Source: Cupriavidus lacunae
GTDB lineage: Bacteria; Pseudomonadota; Gammaproteobacteria; Burkholderiales; Burkholderiaceae
Length of the DNA: 64,000 nt
Direction of reading: 5' to 3'
Assembly: GCF_003353055.1 (NCBI RefSeq)
Contig: NZ_QKWJ01000021.1
Coordinates: forward strand, 50,443-114,442
Part shown: piece after piece, positions 1 to 8,490 of the stretch
Numbering within the stretch: the stretch's first letter is position 1
How the letters are laid out: each line of letters starts with the position of its first letter
The notes under the pieces: model-generated
The model's database searches: none
What the model saw: the letters and a program-made list of their open reading frames with translations, nothing else
What the model was told of the DNA's origin: nothing
Program-made: the position numbers and the translations under genes

Positions 1-1045
1 TCGACAGGCCGATCTGCAGCGGATGTTTGCGCAGATCCGCCGGATCGAGCTGGATGCGCACCGGCAGGCGCTGCACGACCTTGATCCAGTTGCCCGTGGC
101 GTTCTGCGCCGGCAGTGCCGAGAACGCGCTTCCTGTGCCTGCCGACAAGCCGATCACCTTGCCGTGATAGGTCACGCTGCTGCCATACAGGTCAGCATGC
201 AGCTCGACCATCTGGCCGATGCGGATACGCTTGAGTTGCACCTCTTTGAAGTTGGCATCGACCCACACGCCGTCGAGCGGCACGATGGCCATCAGCGGGT
301 TGCCGGGGGCGACGCGCTGGCCCACCTGCACCGAGCGCCGCGCGACGTAGCCGGTCACGGGTGCCGGCAGCGTGTTGCGGGCGTTGGCCAGGTAGGCGTC
401 GCGCACCTTGGCGGAGGCGGCCTGCACGCTGGGATGGTCGGCGACGCTCGTCTTGTCGGTCAGCGCATGGTTGGCGGCAAGCTGCTGGCGGGCGGTCTCG
501 AGCGCGGCTTCGGCGCTCTTGACGGCGTCACCGGCATGCGCCACATCTTCCGCGGCAACGGCGCCGGATTCGGCCACCTCGGTGCGGCGGCGCAGGTCGT
601 CCCGGGCGCGGGCCAGGTCGGCCTGGCGTTGCTGCACAGTGGCGCCGAGCACGTCATTGTTGACGTAGAGCGCGCTGACCTGGCGCACGGTCTGGCCGAG
701 GGTGGCCTCCGCATTGGACAGCGCCACCGTTGCATCGGCAGCGTCGAGCGTCACCACAGGTTCGCCGGCCTTCACGATCTGCGTGTCATCGGCATTCACC
801 GCGATCACCGTGCCGGCGACCTGCGGCGTGAGCTGGACGAGGTTGCCGTTGACGTAGGCGTCGTCGGTGTCCTCGTGGAAACGGGCCACCGTGTAGTAGT
901 AGGCGCCATAGCCGGAGGCGGCGAGCGCGGTGGTCAGTCCGAGCAGAGCGAGCAGCCGCTTGCGGGTGTTCCTGGCGGACGTCGGGGCGGCCGCGGCGGG
1001 CGCGGTTTGCTGGTCGGCCGGGGTGGTCTTGGTCGTATCGTTCAT
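1..1045 (-). CDS. EmrA/HlyD-family membrane fusion protein (3' end outside window)
   Basis: Periplasmic adaptor that links an inner-membrane drug pump to an outer-membrane channel. The start ATG is at 1045 and the frame stays open to base 1, so about 348 codons are visible and the C-terminus is missing. The N-terminus is polar and Gln/Ala-rich, followed by one membrane segment (about residues 30-52, RLLALLGLTTALAAS). After it comes the EmrA signature DTDDAYVNGNLVQLTPQVAG with the first half of a lipoyl/biotinyl-like fold, a coiled-coil hairpin (about 100-200), and the second lipoyl half (APVTGYVARRSVQVGQ). It lies 41 bp downstream of the NodT lipoprotein gene and is read the same way, so the two very likely form an efflux operon with the upstream marR. 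The cognate pump gene may lie to the left of the window. Family assignment is firm; the substrate is unknown. Confidence 0.9.
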   Translation of the reverse strand, partial: MNDTTKTTPADQQTAPAAAAPTSARNTRKRLLALLGLTTALAASGYGAYYYTVARFHEDTDDAYVNGNLVQLTPQVAGTVIAVNADDTQIVKAGEPVVTLDAADATVALSNAEATLGQTVRQVSALYVNNDVLGATVQQRQADLARARDDLRRRTEVAESGAVAAEDVAHAGDAVKSAEAALETARQQLAANHALTDKTSVADHPSVQAASAKVRDAYLANARNTLPAPVTGYVARRSVQVGQRVAPGNPLMAIVPLDGVWVDANFKEVQLKRIRIGQMVELHADLYGSSVTYHGKVIGLSAGTGSAFSALPAQNATGNWIKVVQRLPVRIQLDPADLRKHPLQIGLS

Positions 1046-1086
1046 GGCGTCATCTGCAACTGTGTTTGTTTGCGTCGAGAGGAGAG

Positions 1087-2574
1087 TCAGCGGACCGGGG
1101 CCGCCTTTGTGGTCGATTCGGAGGCATCGGTAAAGCCGCCGCCCAGCGCGGCGGCCAGCGCAATCTGCCGGTCGCGGCGGTTCATGCGCAGGTTGGCCAC
1201 CACCTGGCTGCTGCGCAGCGCGTTGGTCTGTGCGTTCAGTACGGTCAGTTGCGTGGTCAGGCCGGCCTTGTACTGCGCCAGCGCCAGCGTCAGGGCGCGT
1301 TGCGCGGCGGTGTCGCTGCGTACGGCGTTGTCGATCTGCGCGTCGACGGCGCGGATGTCAGAGAGCTGGGTGGCCACGTCGGTCAGGGCGTTCACCAGCG
1401 TCTCGTTGTAGTTTGCGACCGCGAAGTCGAAATCTGCATAACGGCCCTTGAGCTGGGCGCGCAGCGCGCCGCCGTCGAAGATCGGCAGGTGGATCGCGGC
1501 GCCGGCCGAGGCGGTGCGGCTGGCTGCGCGCAGGAAGCGGCCCCACCCGATGGCATCCAGGCCGATCATCGCCGTCAGGTTGATGTCCGGGTAGAACTCG
1601 GCCTTGGCCACCTTGATGTCGTGCAGGGTGGCGTCGACACGCCAGCGCGCGGCAACGATGTCGGGGCGGCGCGAGACCAGGTCGGCCGGCAGGTTGTCGG
1701 GCAGGCGGACTTCGTCGCCGGCGCCGAGGCTGGGGCGGGTGATCGCCAGGCCGCGGTCCGGGACCTGGCCGAGCAGCGCGCCGAGCTTGTAGCGGGTACG
1801 CTGGATGCTGCCTTCCAGCGCGGCGACGGCAACTTCGCTGGCGGCGAGATTGGCCTCGGCGGTGCGCTTCTCGACGTCGGTCTCCAGGCCCATGGTCACC
1901 CGGCCGTTGGTCACGCGCAGCACTTCGCGGCGCTGTCTGACTTCGTCCCTGGAGATATCAAGCAACGTGTAGAGGCGGGCCAGTTCGTTGTAGGCGCGCG
2001 CGATGGCGCTGCTCAGCGTCAGCTTGACCTGCTCGGCCTCGGCTTCGCTGGCATGCACACCAGACACCGCGGACTTCAGCGCCTCGCGGTTCTTGCCCCA
2101 CAGGTCGAGATCATACGAGGCGTTGATGAACGCCTTGTTCTCCGACTGCCACGTCCCGGCGAACTGCGGCGGCACCATCGCGCTTTCCGTGTAGCGCTGG
2201 CGGTTGAACGAATAGCCGGCGCCCACCTGCGGCAGCGTGTTGGCATTGGCGCCCTCGCTGAACGCCACCGCGGAAGCCACGCGGGCACGGGCCTTTTCCA
2301 GTGACGGGCTGCCTTGCAGCGCTGCCGCGATCAATCCCTTGAGTTGGGCGTCGCCGAACTGGTCGGCCCAGTCCGCCGAAGGCCAGTGGCCTTGCTCGGC
2401 CGGGATGCTTTGCGTGGTGGCGTAGCCGGTGGGTTCGGCGAATCGCTTGTCGCTACGGATACCGGCATAGTTGGCACAGGCGCTCAGCACTGCAGCTAGC
2501 AGCACCGAGAGGAGGGAACCGGCAAGTCGGCGGGCCAGGCTGAGCGCGGCCGGGCGAGTAATTTGACTGTGCAT
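1087..2574 (-). CDS. NodT-family RND-type outer membrane lipoprotein (TolC-like channel)
   Basis: Outer-membrane exit duct of a tripartite efflux system. The 495-residue product has a lipoprotein signal peptide ending in the lipobox LSAC with the acylated Cys at residue 33, followed by two OEP repeats (about 90-280 and 300-480) with the expected long helices. Motifs such as ARARVASAVA, RRPDIVAARWRVDAT and YKAGLTTQLTVLNAQ are typical of the NodT/OprM group, and the length is normal. It lies between marR (upstream) and the EmrA-type gene (downstream) on the same strand. A palindromic element, 2578-2589, lies immediately upstream of the ATG at 2574, in the position of a translation or transcription block. 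No strong Shine-Dalgarno is visible, so translation may be weak or the start could be slightly different. Confidence 0.92.
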   Translation of the reverse strand: MHSQITRPAALSLARRLAGSLLSVLLAAVLSACANYAGIRSDKRFAEPTGYATTQSIPAEQGHWPSADWADQFGDAQLKGLIAAALQGSPSLEKARARVASAVAFSEGANANTLPQVGAGYSFNRQRYTESAMVPPQFAGTWQSENKAFINASYDLDLWGKNREALKSAVSGVHASEAEAEQVKLTLSSAIARAYNELARLYTLLDISRDEVRQRREVLRVTNGRVTMGLETDVEKRTAEANLAASEVAVAALEGSIQRTRYKLGALLGQVPDRGLAITRPSLGAGDEVRLPDNLPADLVSRRPDIVAARWRVDATLHDIKVAKAEFYPDINLTAMIGLDAIGWGRFLRAASRTASAGAAIHLPIFDGGALRAQLKGRYADFDFAVANYNETLVNALTDVATQLSDIRAVDAQIDNAVRSDTAAQRALTLALAQYKAGLTTQLTVLNAQTNALRSSQVVANLRMNRRDRQIALAAALGGGFTDASESTTKAAPVR

Positions 2575-2577
2575 TGT

Positions 2578-2589
2578 CTGATCTGTCAG
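2578..2589 (-). promoter_or_regulatory. Palindromic element, second copy of the putative MarR operator
   Basis: CTGATCTGTCAG, four bases upstream of the nodT start codon. The arms CTGA/TCAG flank TCTG, and the same 12-mer is found inside the longer palindrome before marR (3130-3147). Binding by the adjacent MarR protein is inferred from position and identity of the two copies. Confidence 0.6.
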
Positions 2590-2661
2590 TTAAATGGGTA
2601 AAAAAACGGGCTCAGACCTCTCAACCTTGACCAATCAACCAAATGGGCAAAAAAGACGCGT

Positions 2662-3099
2662 TCAGGCGTCCGCAAATTTGGCGAGTAACCGACGGAACTC
2701 GGCAAATTCTTCCTTGCTGAAGTTCCTGAGGCGCTGATTGAGTACTTTGGGGGCCACATCCGGGATGCGATCGGCAACTTCCTGGCCCTTCCGGGTCACA
2801 GTCAGGTTGACCACACGGCGATCGTCGATACTGCGGCTGCGTGACAGCAGGCCCTTGGCCTCCAGCTTGTCCAGCATGCGGGTCATCAGCCCGGTGTCGA
2901 TGCCGAGCAACTTGCTCAGCTCGAATGGGGTGGCAGCAAGGCCATGCGTGAGCGACATCAGGATTCCCATTTGCTGGCCAGTGATGTCCAGATCCTTCAG
3001 TGCCGCATCCATTTCCATCAGCAGCGTGTTGCGGGCACGGTTGAGGAAGAAACCGATGCTCTTGGTGATCTGGAAGTTTTCCTTTGTGTAGTGGTCCAT
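2662..3099 (-). CDS. MarR-family transcriptional regulator of the efflux operon
   Basis: Winged-helix repressor expected to sense a lipophilic compound and control the neighbouring efflux genes. The chosen start, ATG at 3099, is preceded by AAGGAA about seven bases upstream; an in-frame ATG at 3180 would add 27 residues and run through the operator, so it is less likely. The 145-residue product has the MarR fold: helix-turn-helix and wing around PFELSKLLGIDTGLMTRMLD and the wing DDRRVVNLTVTRKG. A perfect palindrome lies 31 bp upstream, as expected for an autoregulated MarR gene. It precedes nodT and emrA with an 87-bp gap. The ligand cannot be read from the sequence. Confidence 0.92.
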   Translation of the reverse strand: MDHYTKENFQITKSIGFFLNRARNTLLMEMDAALKDLDITGQQMGILMSLTHGLAATPFELSKLLGIDTGLMTRMLDKLEAKGLLSRSRSIDDRRVVNLTVTRKGQEVADRIPDVAPKVLNQRLRNFSKEEFAEFRRLLAKFADA

Positions 3100-3129
3100 G
3101 GCGGGTTTCCTTGCTTGCAGATGAGACAA

Positions 3130-3147
3130 TATCTGATCTGTCAGATA
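3130..3147. promoter_or_regulatory. Putative MarR operator (perfect palindrome)
   Basis: TATCTGA-TCTG-TCAGATA, two perfect 7-bp arms around a 4-bp centre, 31 bp upstream of the marR start and within the region shared with the divergent DHA2 pump gene. Size and symmetry match MarR-family operators. Its core recurs at 2578-2589. Confidence 0.65.
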
Positions 3148-3367
3148 GTTGCAAGGAGGGCAACCGTACTTTTCATGCAAAATCTGGCGGTTTCGCAGAA
3201 AGCCTTTGTGGACAAGGGGTTTCCGGCAAGCCCATGCCTGTTGGCGGTTGCGAATGAGGGGAGGGCTTGTCCGACCGACTTTATTTCTCGCGATCAGCGT
3301 GGCGCGCCCGCGGCCTCCGCTCTTGTCCTATAATTCTTGACAACACAACGATTGACCGAGCAATAAA

Positions 3368-4963
3368 ATGACATCCGAGCCACATAGCGCTCCGCCCACT
3401 GGCCAAGTCCTGCCCTTTCGCGAATCCCTGATGGCCATGCTGGGCGTGGCCTTCGTGGTGATGCTGGTGGCGCTTGACCAGACCGTGGTTGGCACCGCGT
3501 TGCCGACCGTGGTGGCAGAACTGCAGGGCTTCGAGTACTACGCGTGGGTCGCCACGGCCTATCTGCTGACGTCGGTGATCACGGTGCCGGTGTTCGGGCG
3601 GCTGGGTGACTACTACGGACGCAAGCCGTTCGTGCTGGCGTCGATCGTGGTGTTCTCGGTGGCCTCGGCGCTGTGCGGCATGGCGCCGAGCATGCCGTTC
3701 CTGGTGCTGGCGCGCGCGCTGCAAGGCATTGGCGGCGGCATGCTGGTCGGCACGGCCTTCGCCTGCATTGCCGACCTCTTTCCGGATTCACACGTGCGGC
3801 TGCGCTGGCAGGTGATGCTGAGCGCATCGTTCGGCATTGCCAACGCGGTGGGGCCGTCGCTGGGTGGCCTGCTCACGGAGTGGTACGGCTGGCGCGCGGT
3901 GTTCTATGTCAACCTGCCGGTCGGCGTGCTGGGCCTGTGGTTCGCCTGGCGCTACCTGCCGCATATGCGCCAGCAGGCGCACAGCGGGCCGATCCGCGTG
4001 GACTGGCTCGGCGCCTTGCTGATCGCGGCGGGGCTGGGCAGCATGCAGATGAGCGTGGAACTGCTGCCCGAACGCGGCTTCGATGCCTACACCGCCGGCC
4101 TGCTGGCGTTGGCCGTGGTGGCGCTGGTGGCGCTGTGGCACTGGGAGCGGCGCTGCGCCAACCCGATCCTGCCGGTGGAGATGTTCCGTGACCCGGGGCT
4201 GGCACCGTTGTTCAGGCTCTCGGTATGCGCGGGCTTCACCATGTTCGCGCTGTTGCTGTATGCGCCGCTGCTGTTCCAGGGCGGCTTCGGCTACTCGCCG
4301 AAGGACGCGGGCGTGCTGATCACGCCGCTGGTGGTCTGCATCACCGTGGGCAGCATTCTCAATGGCCGCCTCGTTACCCGTATCCGCCGACCGAACTCCA
4401 TGCTTTACGCCGGCTTCGGCATGCTGGCGCTGTCCTGCCTGGGTCTGTCGCAGGCGACCCGCAGCATGCCGCACGGCGTGTTGATGGCGATCATGCTGGT
4501 CGGCGGCCTTGGCCTTGGGTTCATCATGCCGAACCTGACGGTGTTCGCGCAGCAGACCGCCGGACGCGAGCATTTGGGCATCGCCACGGCGATGCTGCAG
4601 TCGCTGCGCATGGTGGGCGGCATGGTCGGCACGGCGGTCGTGGGCACGCTGGTGACGCGCAGCTATACCGGCGGCGTGGAACATGCGCTGTCGGCGGCCA
4701 ATGCCGCCCAATGGGCGGCGCGCATGGCCGACCCGCAGGTGCTGATCGACAAGGCTGCGCAAGTCGCGCTGCTGGGCCAGCTTGAACAGGCCGGTCACAA
4801 CGGCGCACTGTTGCTGGAGCAGGCGCGTGTGTCGCTGGTCAGCTCCATCCATCTCGGCCTGGTGGTGGCCGCCGCGGCCGCGGCACTGGGCGTCTGGTGC
4901 GCCCGCCAGGTGCCGTCGATCACGCTGACCCGGGCGCCGGCGCCCGCGATGGCCGCGGACTGA
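3368..4963 (+). CDS. DHA2-family (EmrB/QacA) MFS drug:proton antiporter
   Basis: Inner-membrane proton-driven exporter. The 531-residue product is rich in hydrophobic helices consistent with the 14 transmembrane segments of the DHA2 group. Motif D1 (LDQTVVGTALPTVVAEL) is at about residues 36-52 and the MFS motif A-like loop GRLGDYYGRKP at about 77-87; motif C-like glycines follow (GIANAVGPSLGGLL). The gene is divergent from marR across 268 bp that contain the palindrome at 3130-3147, so it could share that regulator, but it is also followed after 37 bp by a second marR gene on the same strand. The Shine-Dalgarno before ATG 3368 is poor (GAGCAATAAA). Substrates cannot be predicted. Confidence 0.93.
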   Translation: MTSEPHSAPPTGQVLPFRESLMAMLGVAFVVMLVALDQTVVGTALPTVVAELQGFEYYAWVATAYLLTSVITVPVFGRLGDYYGRKPFVLASIVVFSVASALCGMAPSMPFLVLARALQGIGGGMLVGTAFACIADLFPDSHVRLRWQVMLSASFGIANAVGPSLGGLLTEWYGWRAVFYVNLPVGVLGLWFAWRYLPHMRQQAHSGPIRVDWLGALLIAAGLGSMQMSVELLPERGFDAYTAGLLALAVVALVALWHWERRCANPILPVEMFRDPGLAPLFRLSVCAGFTMFALLLYAPLLFQGGFGYSPKDAGVLITPLVVCITVGSILNGRLVTRIRRPNSMLYAGFGMLALSCLGLSQATRSMPHGVLMAIMLVGGLGLGFIMPNLTVFAQQTAGREHLGIATAMLQSLRMVGGMVGTAVVGTLVTRSYTGGVEHALSAANAAQWAARMADPQVLIDKAAQVALLGQLEQAGHNGALLLEQARVSLVSSIHLGLVVAAAAAALGVWCARQVPSITLTRAPAPAMAAD

Positions 4964-5000
4964 CCAGCCGGCCTGCAGCAACCCACACCGAGGAGAACGG

Positions 5001-5462
5001 ATGGAACTGGAGCGACAAAGCGTGGCCGTATTGCAGCAGTTCGGCCGGAGCTACCGCGCCTATGCAGCGGCGTTCGAACAGCGCATAGGACTGCCCTTGC
5101 CACGCTGGCGCATCCTGCACGCACTGCATCACCAGGAGGGCGCCATCGCCCAGAAGGCGCTGGCCGACCACGTCGGCATGGACCCCGGTGCGCTGACGCG
5201 CCAGCTGAAGGCCATGCAGGAGCTGGGCTGGGTGGAGCGCAGCACGTCCGAGCGCGACAATCGCGTGACCCACGTCACGCTGTCGCGGACCGGCCAGGAG
5301 GTGGTGGCGCGCGCCATGCCGCTGCGCTCGTCATTTCTAGAGGACGTGCTGTCGGAGGTGTCGCCGGCGACCATGCAAGAGCTGTCGCGCGGCCTGGCAC
5401 GGCTTGAGGCCGGCATCGCGCACGCGCAGGCCCGCGCGGCGCAGGAGGCCGACGCCGCCTGA
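5001..5462 (+). CDS. MarR-family transcriptional regulator
   Basis: Second MarR-type winged-helix protein of this efflux region, 153 residues, with a good ribosome site AGGAGA just before ATG 5001. The DNA-binding helix region is QKALADHVGMDPGALTRQLK and the wing is RDNRVTHVTLSRTGQE. It lies 37 bp after the DHA2 pump gene in the same direction, so the pair is probably co-transcribed and the protein may tune pump expression. It is only distantly similar to the MarR at 2662-3099, so the two probably answer to different ligands or arose independently. The next gene is convergent and begins 14 bp beyond the stop. Confidence 0.9.
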   Translation: MELERQSVAVLQQFGRSYRAYAAAFEQRIGLPLPRWRILHALHHQEGAIAQKALADHVGMDPGALTRQLKAMQELGWVERSTSERDNRVTHVTLSRTGQEVVARAMPLRSSFLEDVLSEVSPATMQELSRGLARLEAGIAHAQARAAQEADAA

Positions 5463-5476
5463 CCGGGTGATGGCGC

Positions 5477-6142
5477 TCAGCCGCTCAGCAGCATGCCGTT
5501 GAGCGCGGCAAACTCGAACAGCTCGCGGTCGTTGGTGACTCCGAGCTTCTGCATGGCGCAATTCTTCTGCCGGCTGATGGTCTTGACGCTGCGGCATAGC
5601 TGGATGGCGATCTCGCTGACGGATCGTCCGGTCAGGTACAGCCGCAGGACTTCCATTTCGCGCCGCGACAGGCGTTCCGCGCCGGCGTGGCCTGGCGCGA
5701 TCGGGCTGCCCGGGTCAGCCTGGGACAGCACCTCCATTGCCGATTTGCCGATGTAGTGGAAGCCGCGCTGGATGCGGCAGACCATGGTGACCAGTTCGGA
5801 CAGCGGCGCATCCTTCAGTACCAGCCCGTGCACCTAGGTGTCGAGGATGGAACGCAGCACCAGCGGATTGGTGATCATCGTCAGCACGATCACGGCCAGC
5901 GACGGATGCCGGCGGCGCAGGCTGGCGAGCAGCCGCAACCCGTCGCTGTTGCCTTCGCCGTGCGCTGGCATGTGGTAGTCGGTGATCACGACATCGGGGC
6001 GCAGGCTGTCGATGCCGTTGAGCAAGGCTGTGGCGCTGGTCACGCTGCCACAGACCTCCCAGCCGGTCTGTGTATGCAAGCGGTCCGCGACGGCCGCCGA
6101 GACCAGGGGGTGGTCATCGGCAAGGAGGATCCTCAATGCCAT
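5477..6142 (-). pseudogene. NarL/RcsB-type response regulator interrupted by an in-frame amber codon
   Basis: Reading from ATG 6142 (ribosome site GAGGAG upstream) gives a receiver domain starting MALRILLADDHP with the acidic pocket and phosphoacceptor context VVITDYHMP, ending at TAG (5834-5836, codon 103). The very next codon continues in the same frame with the rest of the receiver (HGLVLKDAPLSELV, with the conserved Lys) and a LuxR-type helix-turn-helix domain (LSRREMEVLRLYLTGRSVSE, then KTISRQKNCAMQKLGV), ending at 5477. The full frame is 221 sense codons, the normal length of the family. The break is therefore a single nonsense codon and not a frameshift. A CAG-to-TAG change would explain it, but the original codon is not known. 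Restart at the GTG after the stop could make the output domain alone. No sensor kinase gene is adjacent. Confidence 0.85.
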
Positions 6143-6190
6143 CTGGTTGCTCCTCGATTCGTGTTCGTGGCAGCGCCGGCATCAAGAAAA

Positions 6191-6217
6191 CGCCGCACGT
6201 CAGCAAGACGTGCGGCG
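6191..6217 (-). terminator. Terminator-like hairpin upstream of the response regulator
   Basis: A perfect 10-bp stem (arms CGCCGCACGT and ACGTGCGGCG) with a 7-nt loop. On the minus strand the hairpin is followed by TTTTCTTG. It ends about 50 nt before the response-regulator ATG and so could end an upstream short transcript or act as an attenuator of that gene. Confidence 0.6.
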
Positions 6218-6479
6218 CAAAAACGACGCCAAACAATACGACGCCAGACAACTGCATGCACGGCCGACGATCCGGGCCAAACGGGAGACGGCCGGATCGC
6301 GGCAATGCCATGGCAGGATATCGGCCGCGCTGTCGGACGAAACTAGGAAGATTCGCAAAGCGCCACCGTGGCGGAAGGCCTGCGCCGGCCAGCGCGCGCG
6401 AGTGTAGCGCGCTCTGGCCGCTCGAAAATATGTCTCAAAACTGTGATAAACGACGCAGGCCCGCGGCGATGGACCAATG

Positions 6480-6516
6480 AAAAAGGGCGCTGGCGCCATT
6501 CGGCTGCCAGCGCCCT
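6480..6516 (-). terminator. Rho-independent terminator of lysR
   Basis: Arms AGGGCGCTGGC and GCCAGCGCCCT pair perfectly (11 bp) around an 11-nt loop, and the minus strand continues with five T residues. It starts 24 bp after the lysR stop. Confidence 0.85.
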
Positions 6517-6539
6517 CGCGCCATCCGGGTCAGTCTGCG

Positions 6540-7499
6540 TCAGGCGGCAGCGGGCTGAGCCTGTGCCGCGGACCGCCCGTTGCGGCGGCCGTCGATGGCC
6601 TTGAGCGGATCGCGCAGCACGGTGCTGCCGACCTCCAGGATGTCGCGCAGCACGCCCTGGTCGCGGCTGGATTCCGGGGACCAGAAATGCAGGGCGGCCC
6701 ATTCCGGGAAGCTGCTCGGCGGTGCCATCAGGCGGGTCATGCGCTCGCGCGTGACCAGTGGCACGTTGAAGTCCAGCACCGGACAGATGCCGCCGGCGGA
6801 ATGCAGCAGCGTGATCTGCGTATGCCATGACGGCACCACGGTCTCGCGATGGCCGGGCGTGCTGGCCTGCCGGCTCAGGAAGGCCCGCAGCGGGCTGCCG
6901 GCTTCGCTGTCTTCCTGCAGCAGGATCCAGTCGCTCTCGCCTTCATCATGGCTGCCCCCGCGCGTGGCGCTGACCAGCCGGCGCGGCGTGGCCATGATGT
7001 TGTGCTGGCGCACGCGCTCCGGATCGTGCCCGTTGTCGACGACAAAGGCGCAGTCGAGGTCGCCGGTGCCGAGGTGGCCGGCAAGCGCCGCGTCGGCAAT
7101 GACGGGCCGCGTGACAAAGCTGTCCTGCGGAAACTGCTCGCACAGCGCAGTCAGGATCTCGGTGATGACCGGATCGCCGATCGATGAGGAAAAACCGATG
7201 GAGACGCGTCTGCCGCCGTCGCGCCGCTTGCTCAGGCCCGGCTCGCCGGGGCGCACCAGCTGGTTCCATTTGGCCAGGATCTGGCGCGCTGTCTGCTCGA
7301 GGCGCAGCGCATGCGGCGTGGGCTCGAGCATGCCGTTGCGCTTGACGAACAACTGGTCGCCGGTGATCTCGCGCAAGCGCGCGAGGCTGTAGGCCACCGT
7401 GGGCACGCGTCCCTGGGTGCAGGCCGCGACAGCACTCAGGTCGCGGTACTCCATGACGAGGACAAAGACATGCAACAACTTCGTGCTGACGTGACGCAT
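6540..7499 (-). CDS. LysR-family transcriptional regulator
   Basis: 319-residue LysR-type regulator. The N-terminal winged helix-turn-helix covers about residues 5-65 (LLHVFVLVMEYRDLSAVAAC, then GDQLFVKRNGMLEPTPHA), followed by the two-lobed effector-binding domain (RRVSIGFSSSIGDPVITEIL onward). The C-terminus is Ala/Gln-rich. It has its own terminator just downstream. Upstream lie 632 bp without a clear gene, including an AT-rich stretch with palindromes where its promoter and operator are likely to be. No metabolic gene is divergent from it at close range, so the regulon cannot be guessed from position. Confidence 0.9.
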   Translation of the reverse strand: MRHVSTKLLHVFVLVMEYRDLSAVAACTQGRVPTVAYSLARLREITGDQLFVKRNGMLEPTPHALRLEQTARQILAKWNQLVRPGEPGLSKRRDGGRRVSIGFSSSIGDPVITEILTALCEQFPQDSFVTRPVIADAALAGHLGTGDLDCAFVVDNGHDPERVRQHNIMATPRRLVSATRGGSHDEGESDWILLQEDSEAGSPLRAFLSRQASTPGHRETVVPSWHTQITLLHSAGGICPVLDFNVPLVTRERMTRLMAPPSSFPEWAALHFWSPESSRDQGVLRDILEVGSTVLRDPLKAIDGRRNGRSAAQAQPAAA

Positions 7500-8131
7500 T
7501 CCGACTTCTCCCGATTCATGACTCTGTTTCTCTTTTTATTGTTTGTCCGATGCCTGCAGTAGTGCGCCAGACAAGGCGCGCAGGGTGCGCGATGGCGCAC
7601 CGGATTACCCCACTACTGGACTGCATGCTGGCTGGTGCGGGCTGCCGGGCCGCGCCTCTGCCGGCGCCGCGAGGGCCGCCGAGCGAAGATGCGCGAAATT
7701 TAGTTGTGCCGAGGAAGCTTAATACAAGCTAAAGAAAAGTGATAGAAACTTGAATTGATGACAGACTTCTAATTTTGTTTTCCGCGGCTTTGTATTGACC
7801 CCCGTACATGGCTTGAAATCAAGGTTTCCGGGTAATTCCCGGCATCACAAGCATGCTAAATATCGGCTTACATCCCCCGCCTGGGTGAAATACGACGGCA
7901 ATCAGTCTAAGCAGATTCCAAATTGGAATAACGAAATCTGGCAATGCGTGCCCGGCGCCGCAGCAACGCACGCCGAGATAATTTTCTTAACTCGGGCACC
8001 GAAGACACTGAATTGCCTTTTGCGGTAGCCCTGGGCTAACGTACGCCCAGAGTCGGCACGGTTGGCGGCGCGGCTGTGCGCTGCTTGTGGCCCGCCGTTT
8101 TGTGGCCTGCCGTTGGCAAGCGGAGAGATTC
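7500..8131. other. Gene-free region with an AT-rich core
   Basis: From about 7690 to 8030 base composition drops clearly below that of the flanks. It contains the perfect palindrome ATTCCAA-A-TTGGAAT (7915-7929) and the hairpin CCGGG-TAATT-CCCGG (7828-7842). Short frames here show no recognisable protein. It may hold the lysR control region or an untranslated RNA; nothing more can be supported. Confidence 0.6.
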
Positions 8132-8422
8132 GTGAACAGACGGTATTCGGAAGAACAGATCCGCGGCTACCTGGCCGAAGCAGCCAGCGGTGTGCCGGTG
8201 CGCGAGTTGTGCGCGCGCTATGGCTTCAGCGATGCATCGTTCTACGGATGGCGCGCCCGCTACGGCCAGCCCAGTCACGGCGATGCGCGTGACGGGCGCA
8301 AGCTGCGCGAGCTGCAGGAAGAGAACGCCAGGCTGAAGAGTATGCTTGCGGACGCGCTGCTCAAGCTTGAGCTGATGCGCAACCGTACCGGCCGTCGCAA
8401 TGGCGGTGGCAAGGATCGCTAG
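8132..8422 (+). CDS. IS3-type OrfA-like helix-turn-helix protein (orphan)
   Basis: A 96-residue product read from GTG 8132, chosen because GGAGAG precedes it and homology to the family begins there. It matches the transposase OrfA/HTH_Tnp_1 pattern: RRYSEEQIRGYLAEAASGVP, VRELCARYGFSDASFYGWRA, then a leucine-zipper-like coiled coil ELQEENARLKSMLADALLKL. In an IS3 element this would be followed by an overlapping orfB integrase gene with a slippery site. None is present: the next gene starts 68 bp later and is unrelated. It is therefore a remnant or a domesticated DNA-binding protein. Confidence 0.75.
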   Translation: MNRRYSEEQIRGYLAEAASGVPVRELCARYGFSDASFYGWRARYGQPSHGDARDGRKLRELQEENARLKSMLADALLKLELMRNRTGRRNGGGKDR

Positions 8423-8490
8423 CGGCGGACGGTTCCTGCAACCCGCCGCGGCGCCGGATGGATGCCCGCGGACGGCTCTGGAGTATTGGA

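Larger units (their letters stand above)
6143..6539. other. Intergenic region between response regulator and lysR
   Basis: No convincing coding sequence. It holds two minus-strand terminator-like hairpins: one belonging to lysR (6480-6516) and one at 6191-6217. The roughly 260 bp between them would be a free-standing transcript if a promoter lies just left of 6480; no clear promoter was found. Confidence 0.6.

Noticed and set aside
3329..3334. TATAAT as a promoter for the DHA2 pump gene
   Set aside because: No matching -35 element at the right distance; one hexamer alone is weak evidence.
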